DNA from: Dyadobacter sp. CY326
GTDB taxonomy: Bacteria > Bacteroidota > Bacteroidia > Cytophagales > Spirosomataceae
Assembly (NCBI RefSeq): GCF_021390515.1
Contig: NZ_JAJUXI010000003.1
Span: 558,001 to 622,000, forward strand
Direction of reading: 5' to 3'
Length of the DNA stretch: 64,000 nucleotides
Under the pieces are notes generated by a model, which did no database searches, was not told the DNA's origin, and saw only the letters and a program-made list of their open reading frames with translations. The first letter of the stretch is position 1. The number at the start of each line of letters is the position of its first letter. Positions 1-8,481 of this stretch are shown here, piece after piece. Position numbers and translations under genes: made by a program.

Positions 1-687
1 GATTTTTCCTTTATAATCATTGTCGGTCAATGTCATGAGCGCGTCAACGGCGCTCAGGCTGCAACCCAGAATGCCAATGTCCGCATGCTTTGGAATGTTT
101 TCGAGAATGGCAGAAGATGGCCACGGCGAGCCGAAATAGTTTTCTTTTCCTTCCAGATCCGGATAATTATTGGCAACCGGCGTGCCAGGCGAAAGCACTA
201 AAAAGTCACAAGAATGCGTCTCATTGCCAGACATTTGAACCTCAAAACCGGCTTCAAGTTGTTTAACATGGATCGCGCTGGCGTGGATAACCTGCACGTG
301 CATTCCCTCTTCCTGGGCCAGTTTAAAATAATGTTCAAATTGCTCTTTGAGATAATCGCCATAAAGGCGCCGCGTGGTGAATGCCTCATTTTCACCCTGG
401 TTATCGACCACTTCCTCCGCCACCCGATGTTCGTGCGCGATCAGCCATTCGCTGAAATGCTCGGGTTCGGTAAAATGAATGCCCATAAGGGAAGCCTGGG
501 TGTTGAGAATATGACCCGGTTGTTTCGTGCCAAATGCTAATCCCTTCCCGACTTCCTCATTCTCCTCGATGATTGTTATGCTGACTTGCCGGTGACGCCC
601 AGCGATGCGTAATTGAAGAAAAAGCTCGATAAATGCTGAAATTCCGCAGGCGCCTCCGCCTATAATCGTAATATTGGTAAGACTCAT
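1..687 (-). CDS. FAD/NAD(P)-binding protein, 3' end beyond window
   Basis: I translated this frame from the ATG at 685-687; it stays open to base 1, so at least 229 residues are present and the C-terminus lies outside. The N-terminus has a dinucleotide-binding Rossmann motif (IIGGGACGISA, residues 6-16). A second glycine-rich stretch near residue 210 (IGILGCSLSAVDAL) looks like the NAD(P) site. This is the pattern of the FAD-NAD(P)-binding family (Pfam 13454 type), flavoproteins whose substrates are mostly unknown. It follows the GH43 gene on the same strand, but a long hairpin separates them and ends one base before the start codon, so its translation or transcription may be controlled separately. 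The family call is fairly safe; the reaction is unknown. Confidence 0.75.
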   Translation of the reverse strand, partial: MSLTNITIIGGGACGISAFIELFLQLRIAGRHRQVSITIIEENEEVGKGLAFGTKQPGHILNTQASLMGIHFTEPEHFSEWLIAHEHRVAEEVVDNQGENEAFTTRRLYGDYLKEQFEHYFKLAQEEGMHVQVIHASAIHVKQLEAGFEVQMSGNETHSCDFLVLSPGTPVANNYPDLEGKENYFGSPWPSSAILENIPKHADIGILGCSLSAVDALMTLTDNDYKGKI

Positions 688-688
688 T

Positions 689-749
689 TTTTAGATTTCT
701 GATTGCTTTCCGCCCGGTTTAAAAGCGGATTTCAATCAGAGATCTAAAA
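689..749 (-). promoter_or_regulatory. Long hairpin directly upstream of the FAD protein start
   Basis: The minus strand can fold TTTTAGAT/ATCTAAAA, then CTGATTG/CAATCAG, then TCCGC/GCGGA, around a loop of about 11 nt with short internal mismatches. The stem ends just before the ATG at 687, so it would cover the ribosome-binding region. No T-run follows on the minus strand, which argues against a plain terminator for the GH43 transcript. On the plus strand it is also not followed by a good T-run. Confidence 0.5.
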
Positions 750-775
750 CAATCATGCTCAAATTGCCTCCTTAA

Positions 776-1828
776 TCAAGGTTCAATCGTTTGGATCGAG
801 CCGTCAGCATTGCGGATCAGCTCCCGGACTTTGATATTACGCAAATGCGTTTTGTTTGAGATCTCGGTGTCATGATAGAAAATATACCATTTCCCCTCAG
901 TCTCCACGATGGAATGATGCGTGGTCCAGCCAGAAACTGGTTTCATAATGACCCCTTGGTAAGTGAAAGGGCCGTAAGGTGAAGTGCTGGTGGCATAACA
1001 CAGCAAATGCGTGTCGCCCGTGGAATACGAGAAATAATATTTGTCTTTAAACTTGTGCACCCACGCGCCTTCGAAGAAACGGCGGTCGGCGTCGCCAGCC
1101 AAAAGTGGTTTTCCTTCTTTATCAGTGATTTGCACGTCCTTTACAGGCTCGTCAAAGGCCAGCATGTTGTTGCTCAGCCGCGCGACTTTTGCGCTGAGCG
1201 CCGGCTCGTTCTCATGGCCTTTACCCAAATCCGTGGTCAGCGATTTATCGTATTTTCCGGTGTGCCAGCGCTGCAATTGTCCGCCCCATATGCCACCGAA
1301 ATACATGTAAGATTTGCCATCCGAATCTGTGAACACAGCCGGATCAATGCTGTAACTGCCTGCAATGGGCTTTGGCTCGGCTTTGAAAGGACCGGTTGGT
1401 GATTTGCTCATGGCCACGCCAATGCGGAAAACGTCTTCTTTGTCTTTTGCAGGAAAATAAAGATAATAAGTCCCGTTTTTAAAAGCTGCGTCGGGTGCCC
1501 ACATTTGTCTTCCTGCCCAGGGAACGTCTTTCACGTCCAGCGCAACGCCGTGATCGGTGACCTTCCCTCCTATTTTATCCAATGAATAAACATGGTAATC
1601 GCGCATGTTGAAATGCCCGCCTTCATCGTCCTGCGGCACATTTGCTTCAATGTCGTGCGAAGGATAAATGTAAATCTTGCCATTAAAAACATGCGCTGAC
1701 GGATCAGCGGTGAACAGGTCCGAAACGAGCGGCTTGATTTTAGCGGGTGCATTTTGTGAAAAAACATTACCCGCAGCGATTGAGGAGAATGCCAGTGTGG
1801 CGAAAAGATATTTGTTAAATGAATGCAT
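776..1828 (-). CDS. Glycoside hydrolase family 43, secreted
   Basis: 350-residue five-bladed beta-propeller hydrolase of the GH43 type, which cleaves beta-xylosides or alpha-arabinosides by inversion. Visible family residues: catalytic base Asp42 (TADPSAHVFNGKIY), pKa-modulating Asp162 (SIDPAVFTDSDG) and acid Glu253 (FFEGAWVHK). The start was moved to the Met at 1828 because this gives a clean signal peptide (MHSFNKYLFATLAFSSIAAG...FSQ); the longer frame to 1861 adds 11 residues before it. The enzyme is therefore periplasmic or surface-exposed. It lies 157 bp downstream of susD on the same strand, beyond a terminator hairpin, so it may be transcribed by read-through or its own promoter. Xylan or arabinan as substrate is an inference from family and context. 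Confidence 0.9.
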   Translation of the reverse strand: MHSFNKYLFATLAFSSIAAGNVFSQNAPAKIKPLVSDLFTADPSAHVFNGKIYIYPSHDIEANVPQDDEGGHFNMRDYHVYSLDKIGGKVTDHGVALDVKDVPWAGRQMWAPDAAFKNGTYYLYFPAKDKEDVFRIGVAMSKSPTGPFKAEPKPIAGSYSIDPAVFTDSDGKSYMYFGGIWGGQLQRWHTGKYDKSLTTDLGKGHENEPALSAKVARLSNNMLAFDEPVKDVQITDKEGKPLLAGDADRRFFEGAWVHKFKDKYYFSYSTGDTHLLCYATSTSPYGPFTYQGVIMKPVSGWTTHHSIVETEGKWYIFYHDTEISNKTHLRNIKVRELIRNADGSIQTIEP

Positions 1829-1922
1829 CGTTAATTGAAAAAGCAAGGTGAAATCAAGCATAGTAAGGCCGCTTGTTTACCAATTTACTGTTGTGGATAC
1901 AAACGCACATGGATGATTTTAA

Positions 1923-1962
1923 TCAAAAAACCCGGGAAGCTGATTTGTCACTCCCCGGGTTG
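1923..1962 (-). terminator. Rho-independent terminator after susD of locus 1
   Basis: Inverted repeat AACCCGGG (1929-1936) / CCCGGGTT (1954-1961). On the minus strand the stem is followed by TTTTTTGATT. It sits between the susD stop (1986) and the GH43 start (1828), so it would limit transcription of GH43 relative to susCD. Confidence 0.75.
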
Positions 1963-1985
1963 ATTTTGTACAGTTATAACGCTTG

Positions 1986-3419
1986 TTATTTCAAGTCCCA
2001 GAAGATCCTGGATGTCACCAGATCGCCGCCCATGGCCGTTGCCGCCGCGCGGTAATTGGCATTATTCAAATTTTGCTCCGTAAACGGATACGGAAAACGC
2101 AACGGCATTTCGGATTGTGCAAGCGCCGGTTTTACTAAGACCGGAAAATCGAGCCTCCGCCATTCTTTCCAGCCTTCCACGGGTTGGTTGTATAAGGCAA
2201 TCCACTTTTGTGTTCCAATGTTTTTTTTCCAATTTGCTGCATCGAAAGCAACGGCTGGTTTGGCCAGATAAGCAGCTGCTTCTGCCGCCGTGCCGCCCCA
2301 ATCTGCAACAATGGATGACGTTACGGCTTTATTATAATGATCTTTGGCCACGCCGGGAACATTAAAACCCCTCGATTTTGCCTCGGCTAGTAAAAACTCG
2401 ACTTCTGTGTAAGAAAGCAGTACGCCGGGCAACAATGGATCGCGCAGCACCTCACTCGGTTGTGCAAACGCCACATATTCATTGGGAGCGCCGTAAATTC
2501 CTCCTACAAATTTGCCTGCATTGGCCCCTTCGGCGGCGGGTCGCAAATATTCGTCAAGCCTCGGATCGCCCGTTGCAGTGAGCGCATTTACGAATGTGTT
2601 GGCGCCCACATTGTCGTTGCGTTGTCGCAAATTGTCATAAAGCGGATTGGCGGTGGGCGGATTGGCGGTGTAATTTAATTTCGCTTCATCTGCATTGGAG
2701 GCAAAAACATGCGCCGCTGCCTCTTCGGAAATCTTCTTGCTGACAGCAGGGTCAATGTCGGCGAGGGTTATTCCAAACCGCAGTTTGAGCGAATGGGCAA
2801 ATTGAATCCAGCGTTCAATGTCACCGTCATAAAACAGCTCCTGATCCGGAAAACCCGGTGCTGCTTCATCGAACGAACCGATTGCCGCATCCAATTTTTT
2901 AACCAGATCAGCATATATCGCCGCGTCGTCTTCATAGCTGGCCTGCACATTGTTAATGTCCATCGCCTGGCTGTAAGGAATGTTTCCAAAAGTGTTGACC
3001 AACACGGACCAGGCATAAACTTCCAGCACTTTAATCGTCGCGAGCTGATTGGCCTTCTGGCCTGCCGTAAGGTCCATGTCTGCCTCGACTTTGGCTTGCG
3101 CCTCGCGAAGGTCACTCAGCACATCCTGGTAAATGGTGTCCCAAAAATTCCTGTTGATCTCCCTCGCATTGATGTTATACTGACTTTCATCCGGATATTG
3201 CACGGCCGCCCAGTATTGCAGATAATATCGGAACGGGTTGATGTTGTAATCACTTGTGGTGATGACATTGGAAAGATTAAATTCTGCATTGGCCACGAGC
3301 GTGTAAGCAGGGACTTCTGCGGCTTTTTTGGGATCGACATTGTAGTCGTCGTCGAGGTTGTTGACGCACGCCGTTGTGAAAAACAGCGTTGAAACGCCTA
3401 ATAACAATATATTTTTCAT
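1986..3419 (-). CDS. SusD/RagB-family nutrient-binding outer-membrane lipoprotein (locus 1)
   Basis: 477 residues. SusD-like proteins are surface lipoproteins that bind glycans and cap the SusC transporter. The start at 3419 gives MKNILLLGVSTLFFTTACVNN, a type II signal with lipid-attached Cys18; the longer frame to 3515 puts 32 unlikely residues before it. The C-terminal part carries the conserved run YNQPVEGWKEWRRLDFPVL and FPYPFTEQNLNNANY typical of the SusD-like_2 subfamily that pairs with long SusC proteins. The gene begins 7 bp after the susC stop, so the two are surely co-transcribed. Ligand is not predictable from sequence; the linked GH43 suggests a pentose-containing plant polysaccharide. 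Confidence 0.93.
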   Translation of the reverse strand: MKNILLLGVSTLFFTTACVNNLDDDYNVDPKKAAEVPAYTLVANAEFNLSNVITTSDYNINPFRYYLQYWAAVQYPDESQYNINAREINRNFWDTIYQDVLSDLREAQAKVEADMDLTAGQKANQLATIKVLEVYAWSVLVNTFGNIPYSQAMDINNVQASYEDDAAIYADLVKKLDAAIGSFDEAAPGFPDQELFYDGDIERWIQFAHSLKLRFGITLADIDPAVSKKISEEAAAHVFASNADEAKLNYTANPPTANPLYDNLRQRNDNVGANTFVNALTATGDPRLDEYLRPAAEGANAGKFVGGIYGAPNEYVAFAQPSEVLRDPLLPGVLLSYTEVEFLLAEAKSRGFNVPGVAKDHYNKAVTSSIVADWGGTAAEAAAYLAKPAVAFDAANWKKNIGTQKWIALYNQPVEGWKEWRRLDFPVLVKPALAQSEMPLRFPYPFTEQNLNNANYRAAATAMGGDLVTSRIFWDLK

Positions 3420-3426
3420 GGTTGTT

Positions 3427-6400
3427 TTAAAATCTGAATTTGATATTGAAGCCAATGTTGCGAGCCGATGGATAAGCTCCGCCGAGATAACCCATTCCCA
3501 GGTTACCCGCGCCAAAACCGGCTTCCGGGTCAGAGTAAGGCACGTCCTTTTGCATAATCCAGAGGTTGCGGCCTACGAGTGACAAGTCAATTCCTTTGAA
3601 AACTTTGAGTTTGGAAATCACGCTTGCGGGTAAGGCATAACTCAGCGACGCTTCGCGCAGCTTCACAAAACCTGCGCCGTAAATGTGACTTTCGTTGGGA
3701 CCGTTGGAACCTAAAGAGCTTTCTGTGTTTTCAAGTCTGACGTCGTTGGGCGAGCCGTCTTCTTTTACGCCGTCAAGCAAAATGCCGCCTCCCTGCGCAA
3801 CCGGGAGTCTTGATGGGTTTCCCAATTCGTTCAATCCGGCAGTTTCGGGATAAAGTCCGGTTCCGAACCCGTAATAAGTGTCGAGGTTGTAAAGCTGCCC
3901 GCCTTTTTTTACGTCAACCAAAAAATAAAGCGACAAACCTTTATAACTAAATGTGTTGGAGAGCCCCCCGATCCATTGTGGATTTGGATCGCCAATTTCC
4001 TTCGTTGGCGATGACTTTAAATACTGCCCGTCTTCATCAATGATGCGTTTTCCGTTCTCGTGCAACACATAACCCGAGCCGCGCAGGATTCCGAATGGTC
4101 GCCCGATGGCCGCATTGGATGTCACGCTCGTCTGATATGTGGCCAGGATCATGTTTTCGCCCTCGGCAAGCGCCACAACCTTGTTCCGGTTTCTGGACCA
4201 GTTTGCATTGATCGTCCAGCTGAATGATTCGGTTTTTACCGGCGTTACAAACAATGTCAGTTCCAATCCCTTGTTCGCCACTTCGCCCGCATTGACATAT
4301 TTATAACTGTAACCTGTCGTTGTCGGCACCGTCACGGGCAGAATCTGGTTCAATGTCCGCGCCTTGTAAGTGGTGAAATCGAAGCCTAAGCGATTGCTTA
4401 AGAAGGCCATTTCCAAACCGAATTCCGAGCTTTTGGTCCGTTCTGGTTTCAGAGTCGGATTGTATCTTGTGTTTGGGACCGAGTATAACGGAATGCCATT
4501 GAAGCCGCCGACCGGACGTCCGATTTCTTCATCCTGTTTGTTGTAATATTTTCCTGTTGCAGCAAAAGGCGCATCGCTGCCAACTTCTGCATAATTGCCC
4601 CGCAGCTTGCCATAGGATAGCCAGGGCACGTTTTTCAACATTTCTGAAAATACAAAACTTGCCGCCGCGGATGGATAAAAGTATGCGTTGTTCGCTTTCG
4701 GCAATGTGGACGACTGGTCTCTGCGGGCTGATAAATCTAGGAAAACCGTTTCCCGAAAACCCAATGTGGCACTTGCAAAAACACCATCAACGGCAATGTT
4801 CCGCTCGCTCTCGATGGGCGGCGAAAGCAGGCTTTTCGAATTGGAAAGGGAATATAATCTTGGCACAACCAACCCGCCGCTTGTGGATGCGTCCAGTGAA
4901 TTCTGTTTGGACCGGCGCATGTTCAGGCCTAAAAGTCCGTTAAGGGAAAGTTCTTTGGTGATGTTCCTGTTGAAGTTTGCAAAAAGATCAAAATTGAATT
5001 CGCGGAAAGTGCGGTTGTAACGCGAATAACTTGGATCGCCGTCATTCGTCGTGCTGCCCACGGCATATCTTTCTTCCTGCAATTCATCATAACTGTCCAG
5101 CGAAACGCGCCCGGTGATTTTCAGCCAGGTTGCCAGATCGTAAATCGCTGCAACATTGCCGAATGTCCTGTAACGCTCATCATTTTCAAAGTTCTCATAT
5201 CGGGTAAAGTAAGCATTGTCGGAATAAGCCGCGACGAGTTCACTTGGGCTGCTCCAATTCCAGCTGATATTTTTCCGCTGCCTGAAATAAGCCTCTTTTT
5301 GCTCTTTGATATCCACATTGGTCTGGAACCATTGGCGGAAACCCAGCATGTTGTTGCTCGACGAATAGCCAGAGCCATAACGCCCCAAACCTTCCTGCTG
5401 CGTGAAATTGACATTCGCCTGGGTTTGTAGTTTTGGCGTGAGGTGCAGCGTGCCGCCAAAACTTACCATATTTTTGTTGATGTGGCTGTTTGGGACAATT
5501 CCTTTATCCGTGCTCCGCGTAAACCCGAGCTTGAAAGCAGCTTTTTCATTGCCGCCGTCCACCATGATGCTGTTATTGGTGGAAACCGATTTTTCGAAGA
5601 AATATTCCGGACCGTGCTCTGCCGCAACCCAGGGCCTCGCTTTTCGATAATTTGGCGAAGCTGGATCGAACGCATCCCATTGATAAACCTGAATGTTGGG
5701 ATCAAACTTGAATCCATAGGAAGCGTCATCTGAGAGTCGGACAACGTTGTCTTTCTTGCCATCTCCATCCACGTCAAATAAAGCCCATTTTTCTACATAA
5801 CCTCCTCCATATTCTTTCTGGTAAACCGGCAGCGTTTTCTTATCCACTTTGCCCACGGTCACGCCAGTGTTAATCGTCACGCCCAATCCCTTTCTTCCTT
5901 TTTTTGTTGTAATCAAAATCACCCCATTGGAAGCGCGTGAGCCATATAATGCCGTTGAAGCCGCTCCTTTGAGCACACTTACAGAAGCAATGTCGTCCGG
6001 GTTGATGTCGGCCGCGGGGTTTCCATAATCGTATCCCCCGTTGCCCTGGCTCTGACTGCGCGTGTTTGAAACGTCGTTGTTGACCGGGACGCCATCAATC
6101 ACAAACAATGCCTGATTGTTTCCGGTAAGCGATTTTGTGCCGCGAATGACCACATTGGCCGATCCGCCGAGCGTGTTCGTTTGTGTAATGTTAAGACCCG
6201 CCACTTTACCCGCGAGGGAATTAATCATGTTCGGGTTGCGGCCTGCCGTGACAGACGTTCCGTCAATCTGCGTGGCGGCATAAGGCAGCGAATTCCGCGT
6301 CCGCTCAACGCCCAAGGCCGTTACAACAACTTCACTGAGCTGTCGCGAATCGGGCTGCATGGCCACATCAATATTCCGCGCATTGCCAACGGGCACTTCA

Positions 6401-6651
6401 ATGGTTGCAAAGCCGATGAAGCTCAATACAAGCGTTGCCGAACCGGTCGGCACTTCCAGTTTGAATGTTCCTTCCGTATCCGATGCTGTGCCAAGCTGTG
6501 TTCCTTTCACAAGAATGTTGACGCCCGGAAGCGCTTCTCCTGTCGATTCATCGGTCACCTTTCCGGTGACCGTTCTGTTTTGTGCGAGCAGCGGCTGACC
6601 GGCGCAACCCAACATCAAAAAGAAGATCAGTAAATGTTTTTTCATGGTCAT
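3427..6651 (-). CDS. SusC/RagA-family TonB-linked outer-membrane transporter (locus 1)
   Basis: 1074-residue TonB-dependent transporter that imports oligosaccharides with its SusD partner. After a signal peptide (MKKHLLIFFLMLGCAGQPLLAQ) there is a carboxypeptidase-regulatory-like domain (about residues 27-105, VTGKVTDESTGEALPGVNI), then a TonB box/plug (SEVVVTALGVERTRNS onward, with the hallmark VLKGAASTALYGSRASNGVI near residue 230), then a large beta-barrel ending in aromatic F (NIKFRF). Two Met codons are possible (6651 and 6645); the second fits the signal peptide equally well. It is the first gene of the susC-susD unit. The upstream leader has a possible promoter and attenuator. Confidence 0.95.
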   Translation of the reverse strand: MTMKKHLLIFFLMLGCAGQPLLAQNRTVTGKVTDESTGEALPGVNILVKGTQLGTASDTEGTFKLEVPTGSATLVLSFIGFATIEVPVGNARNIDVAMQPDSRQLSEVVVTALGVERTRNSLPYAATQIDGTSVTAGRNPNMINSLAGKVAGLNITQTNTLGGSANVVIRGTKSLTGNNQALFVIDGVPVNNDVSNTRSQSQGNGGYDYGNPAADINPDDIASVSVLKGAASTALYGSRASNGVILITTKKGRKGLGVTINTGVTVGKVDKKTLPVYQKEYGGGYVEKWALFDVDGDGKKDNVVRLSDDASYGFKFDPNIQVYQWDAFDPASPNYRKARPWVAAEHGPEYFFEKSVSTNNSIMVDGGNEKAAFKLGFTRSTDKGIVPNSHINKNMVSFGGTLHLTPKLQTQANVNFTQQEGLGRYGSGYSSSNNMLGFRQWFQTNVDIKEQKEAYFRQRKNISWNWSSPSELVAAYSDNAYFTRYENFENDERYRTFGNVAAIYDLATWLKITGRVSLDSYDELQEERYAVGSTTNDGDPSYSRYNRTFREFNFDLFANFNRNITKELSLNGLLGLNMRRSKQNSLDASTSGGLVVPRLYSLSNSKSLLSPPIESERNIAVDGVFASATLGFRETVFLDLSARRDQSSTLPKANNAYFYPSAAASFVFSEMLKNVPWLSYGKLRGNYAEVGSDAPFAATGKYYNKQDEEIGRPVGGFNGIPLYSVPNTRYNPTLKPERTKSSEFGLEMAFLSNRLGFDFTTYKARTLNQILPVTVPTTTGYSYKYVNAGEVANKGLELTLFVTPVKTESFSWTINANWSRNRNKVVALAEGENMILATYQTSVTSNAAIGRPFGILRGSGYVLHENGKRIIDEDGQYLKSSPTKEIGDPNPQWIGGLSNTFSYKGLSLYFLVDVKKGGQLYNLDTYYGFGTGLYPETAGLNELGNPSRLPVAQGGGILLDGVKEDGSPNDVRLENTESSLGSNGPNESHIYGAGFVKLREASLSYALPASVISKLKVFKGIDLSLVGRNLWIMQKDVPYSDPEAGFGAGNLGMGYLGGAYPSARNIGFNIKFRF

Positions 6652-6699
6652 AATAGGAAAAATTGAACGAATGGAGGGAAATAAGAAGGATTAACGGAC

Positions 6700-6756
6700 A
6701 TTAAAAAAAGCCGTCGGTAGACAACCTGAAAAGTTGTACGAACGGCTTTCGTCTAC
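6700..6756 (-). promoter_or_regulatory. Terminator-like hairpin with competing pairing in the susC leader (locus 1)
   Basis: On the minus strand AAAGCCGT pairs with ACGGCTTT (6749-6742 with 6714-6707) and is followed directly by a run of T, like an intrinsic terminator; inside it ACAAC pairs with GTTGT. A second helix, GTAGAC (6756-6751) with GTCTAC (6722-6717), interleaves with the first, so the two cannot form as simple nested stems. No complete gene lies upstream on this strand that would need a terminator here. A transcription attenuator controlling susC is a reasonable reading. Confidence 0.5.
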
Positions 6757-6787
6757 AAAATGGGGATCAACTGTTTAGCTTGTCAAG
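6756..6787 (-). promoter_or_regulatory. Possible susC promoter (locus 1)
   Basis: Minus-strand CTTG (6787-6784), 20 bp spacer, CCATTTTG (6763-6756). The TTTG of the -7 box and the spacing fit the Bacteroidota consensus, but the TA half of the box is CC. If used, the transcript would begin at about the first arm of the leader hairpin. Confidence 0.35.
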
Positions 6788-6894
6788 GATTTTTAATCTC
6801 TTTTTAACATGCTTTTAACTCCTTATTAAGGTTTAGTTCCGGTTTTTGTACTCAGATTGACTTGCCAAAGCTCAGTGCTTGCTACTCCTAATGA

Positions 6895-7311
6895 ATGTTT
6901 AAAAAATTAGTTAAATATTTTTCCTTTTTGCTGGCGTTCCAACTGAGCGCATACAGCTTTGTCTCCGTATATGCATCCGGAACGCATGACAGCGCTTCCT
7001 CCATCACAATCGCTTCTTTTACGAAGCACTTTAACCTCTTTTGCACAACCGGCAACACGGGCAGTTCCATTCAAAACAGCCAACTTGATGTGCAGGAGCA
7101 TATTAAGTTTATTTTTGAAGAGAAAAACGAAGAGACATTAAGACCTATTCTTAAAAAGACGTATAGTCTTGGCAGTCACTTTTTTGCCCGTTTCTACACA
7201 TTAAAATCCAATTTTTTCTTTGGGTTTGTCAAAAAGCAATTTTCAGTTCCAAATCATTGGTTCTATTGCTCTTCTTATCGCTACATCTCCCTCCAAGTGT
7301 TGAGGATTTGA
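6895..7311 (+). CDS. Small secreted protein of unknown function
   Basis: 138 residues beginning MFKKLVKYFSFLLAFQLSAYS, a convincing signal peptide, then a short Ser/Thr-rich stretch and a basic, aromatic-rich C-terminal half (FFARFYTLKSNFFFGFVKK). I recognise no domain. It lies 59 bp upstream of the efflux adaptor on the same strand and could be the first gene of that operon. The extra aromatic content near the C-terminus and the AT-rich codon use differ from its neighbours. It may be a genuine exported protein; being an unconserved frame is not excluded. Confidence 0.5.
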   Translation: MFKKLVKYFSFLLAFQLSAYSFVSVYASGTHDSASSITIASFTKHFNLFCTTGNTGSSIQNSQLDVQEHIKFIFEEKNEETLRPILKKTYSLGSHFFARFYTLKSNFFFGFVKKQFSVPNHWFYCSSYRYISLQVLRI

Positions 7312-7370
7312 TACAAGCATTCTGCGCGAACCATTTCTAACAATAATATTTAATAATTAGCAAAACCATC

Positions 7371-8453
7371 ATGAAGCGAATTCTCATGGTCATCGGCATG
7401 TGTGCAATGTTGTTCCACACAGGTTGTGAGTCCAAAAAAGAAGAAAAAGAGGAAGAAGTAAAATTCCTCGTGACAAGCCCCTTGCAAAAAGACACCCTGG
7501 TTACAAAGGAATATGTAAGCCAGATCCGCGCGATCAGCCACATTGAGCTGCGTGCATTGGAAAAAGGTTATTTGCAAAACATCTATGTAGACGAAGGGCA
7601 GACTGTTAAAAAAGGGCAGTTAATGTTCAAAATCATGCCGATGCTCTATCAGGCAGAGCAGCAAAAAGCACAGGCGGAGGCCAATTTCGCGGAGATTGAA
7701 TTTAAAAATACCAAGTCGCTGGCCGACAGCAATGTGGTTTCCAAAAATGAGCTGGCACTTGCCAAAGCCAAACTGGACAAAGCAAAAGCAGAACTCGGAC
7801 TGGCCACAACGCACCTTGGGTTCACCGAAATTCGCGCGCCATTTAATGGCATTATGGACCATTTTCAGGTAAGGCTGGGAAGTCTTTTGGACGAAGGCGA
7901 TTTGCTGACAACGCTTTCAGACAACAGCGAAATGTGGGTTTATTTCAATGTTCCGGAAGCGGAATATCTGGACTACAAAGCCAATGAAGCGACCGCTGGT
8001 ATGCTGAATGTTAATCTTCGCATGGCCAATAATCAAATGTTCCCGCATTCCGGCACAGTGAAAACGATTGAGGCGGATTTTAACAACGAAACGGGTAACA
8101 TTGCTTTCAGGGCAACATTCCCTAATCCGAAAAGACTTCTGCGACATGGCGAAACAGGAAATGTGCTGGTAACAGTGCCACTTAAAAACGCATTGCTGAT
8201 CCCGCAGAAAGCCACTTTCGAAGTGCTGGAAAAGAAATATGTTTATGTGATTGATAAGGACAACAAAATCCGTTCGCGGGAAATCAAGATCGAAGCTGAG
8301 CTTCCCCACATTTTTGTCGTGAAATCCGGTTTGAAACTGGAAGACAAAATCCTTCTGGAAGGCTTGCGCCAGGTAAAAGAAAACGAAAAGATCCACTCGA
8401 CATTCGTGAAACCTGATTCTGTGATCTCCAATTTAAGTCTGTACGCCGAATAG
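7371..8453 (+). CDS. RND efflux periplasmic adaptor lipoprotein (MexA/AcrA type)
   Basis: 360 residues. The membrane-fusion subunit links an inner-membrane RND pump to an outer-membrane channel. It starts MKRILMVIGMCAMLFHTGCESKKEEKEEE: type II signal, lipid Cys19 and a highly charged linker. The lipoyl half-motifs (YLQNIYVDEGQTVKKGQLM, and LGFTEIRAPFNGIMDHFQV after it) flank a short helical hairpin (about 85-140, KAQAEANFAEIEFKNTKS...LAKAKLDKAKAEL). Beta-barrel and membrane-proximal domains follow (GNVLVTVPLKNALLIPQKA). It is 28 bp upstream of the permease and clearly part of the same operon. Confidence 0.95.
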   Translation: MKRILMVIGMCAMLFHTGCESKKEEKEEEVKFLVTSPLQKDTLVTKEYVSQIRAISHIELRALEKGYLQNIYVDEGQTVKKGQLMFKIMPMLYQAEQQKAQAEANFAEIEFKNTKSLADSNVVSKNELALAKAKLDKAKAELGLATTHLGFTEIRAPFNGIMDHFQVRLGSLLDEGDLLTTLSDNSEMWVYFNVPEAEYLDYKANEATAGMLNVNLRMANNQMFPHSGTVKTIEADFNNETGNIAFRATFPNPKRLLRHGETGNVLVTVPLKNALLIPQKATFEVLEKKYVYVIDKDNKIRSREIKIEAELPHIFVVKSGLKLEDKILLEGLRQVKENEKIHSTFVKPDSVISNLSLYAE

Positions 8454-8481
8454 TCAGGTATCTTCAAAAGCACAAAAAGAC

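Noticed and set aside
2709..3392. 227-residue plus-strand frame
   Set aside because: Antisense shadow of the locus 1 susD gene.
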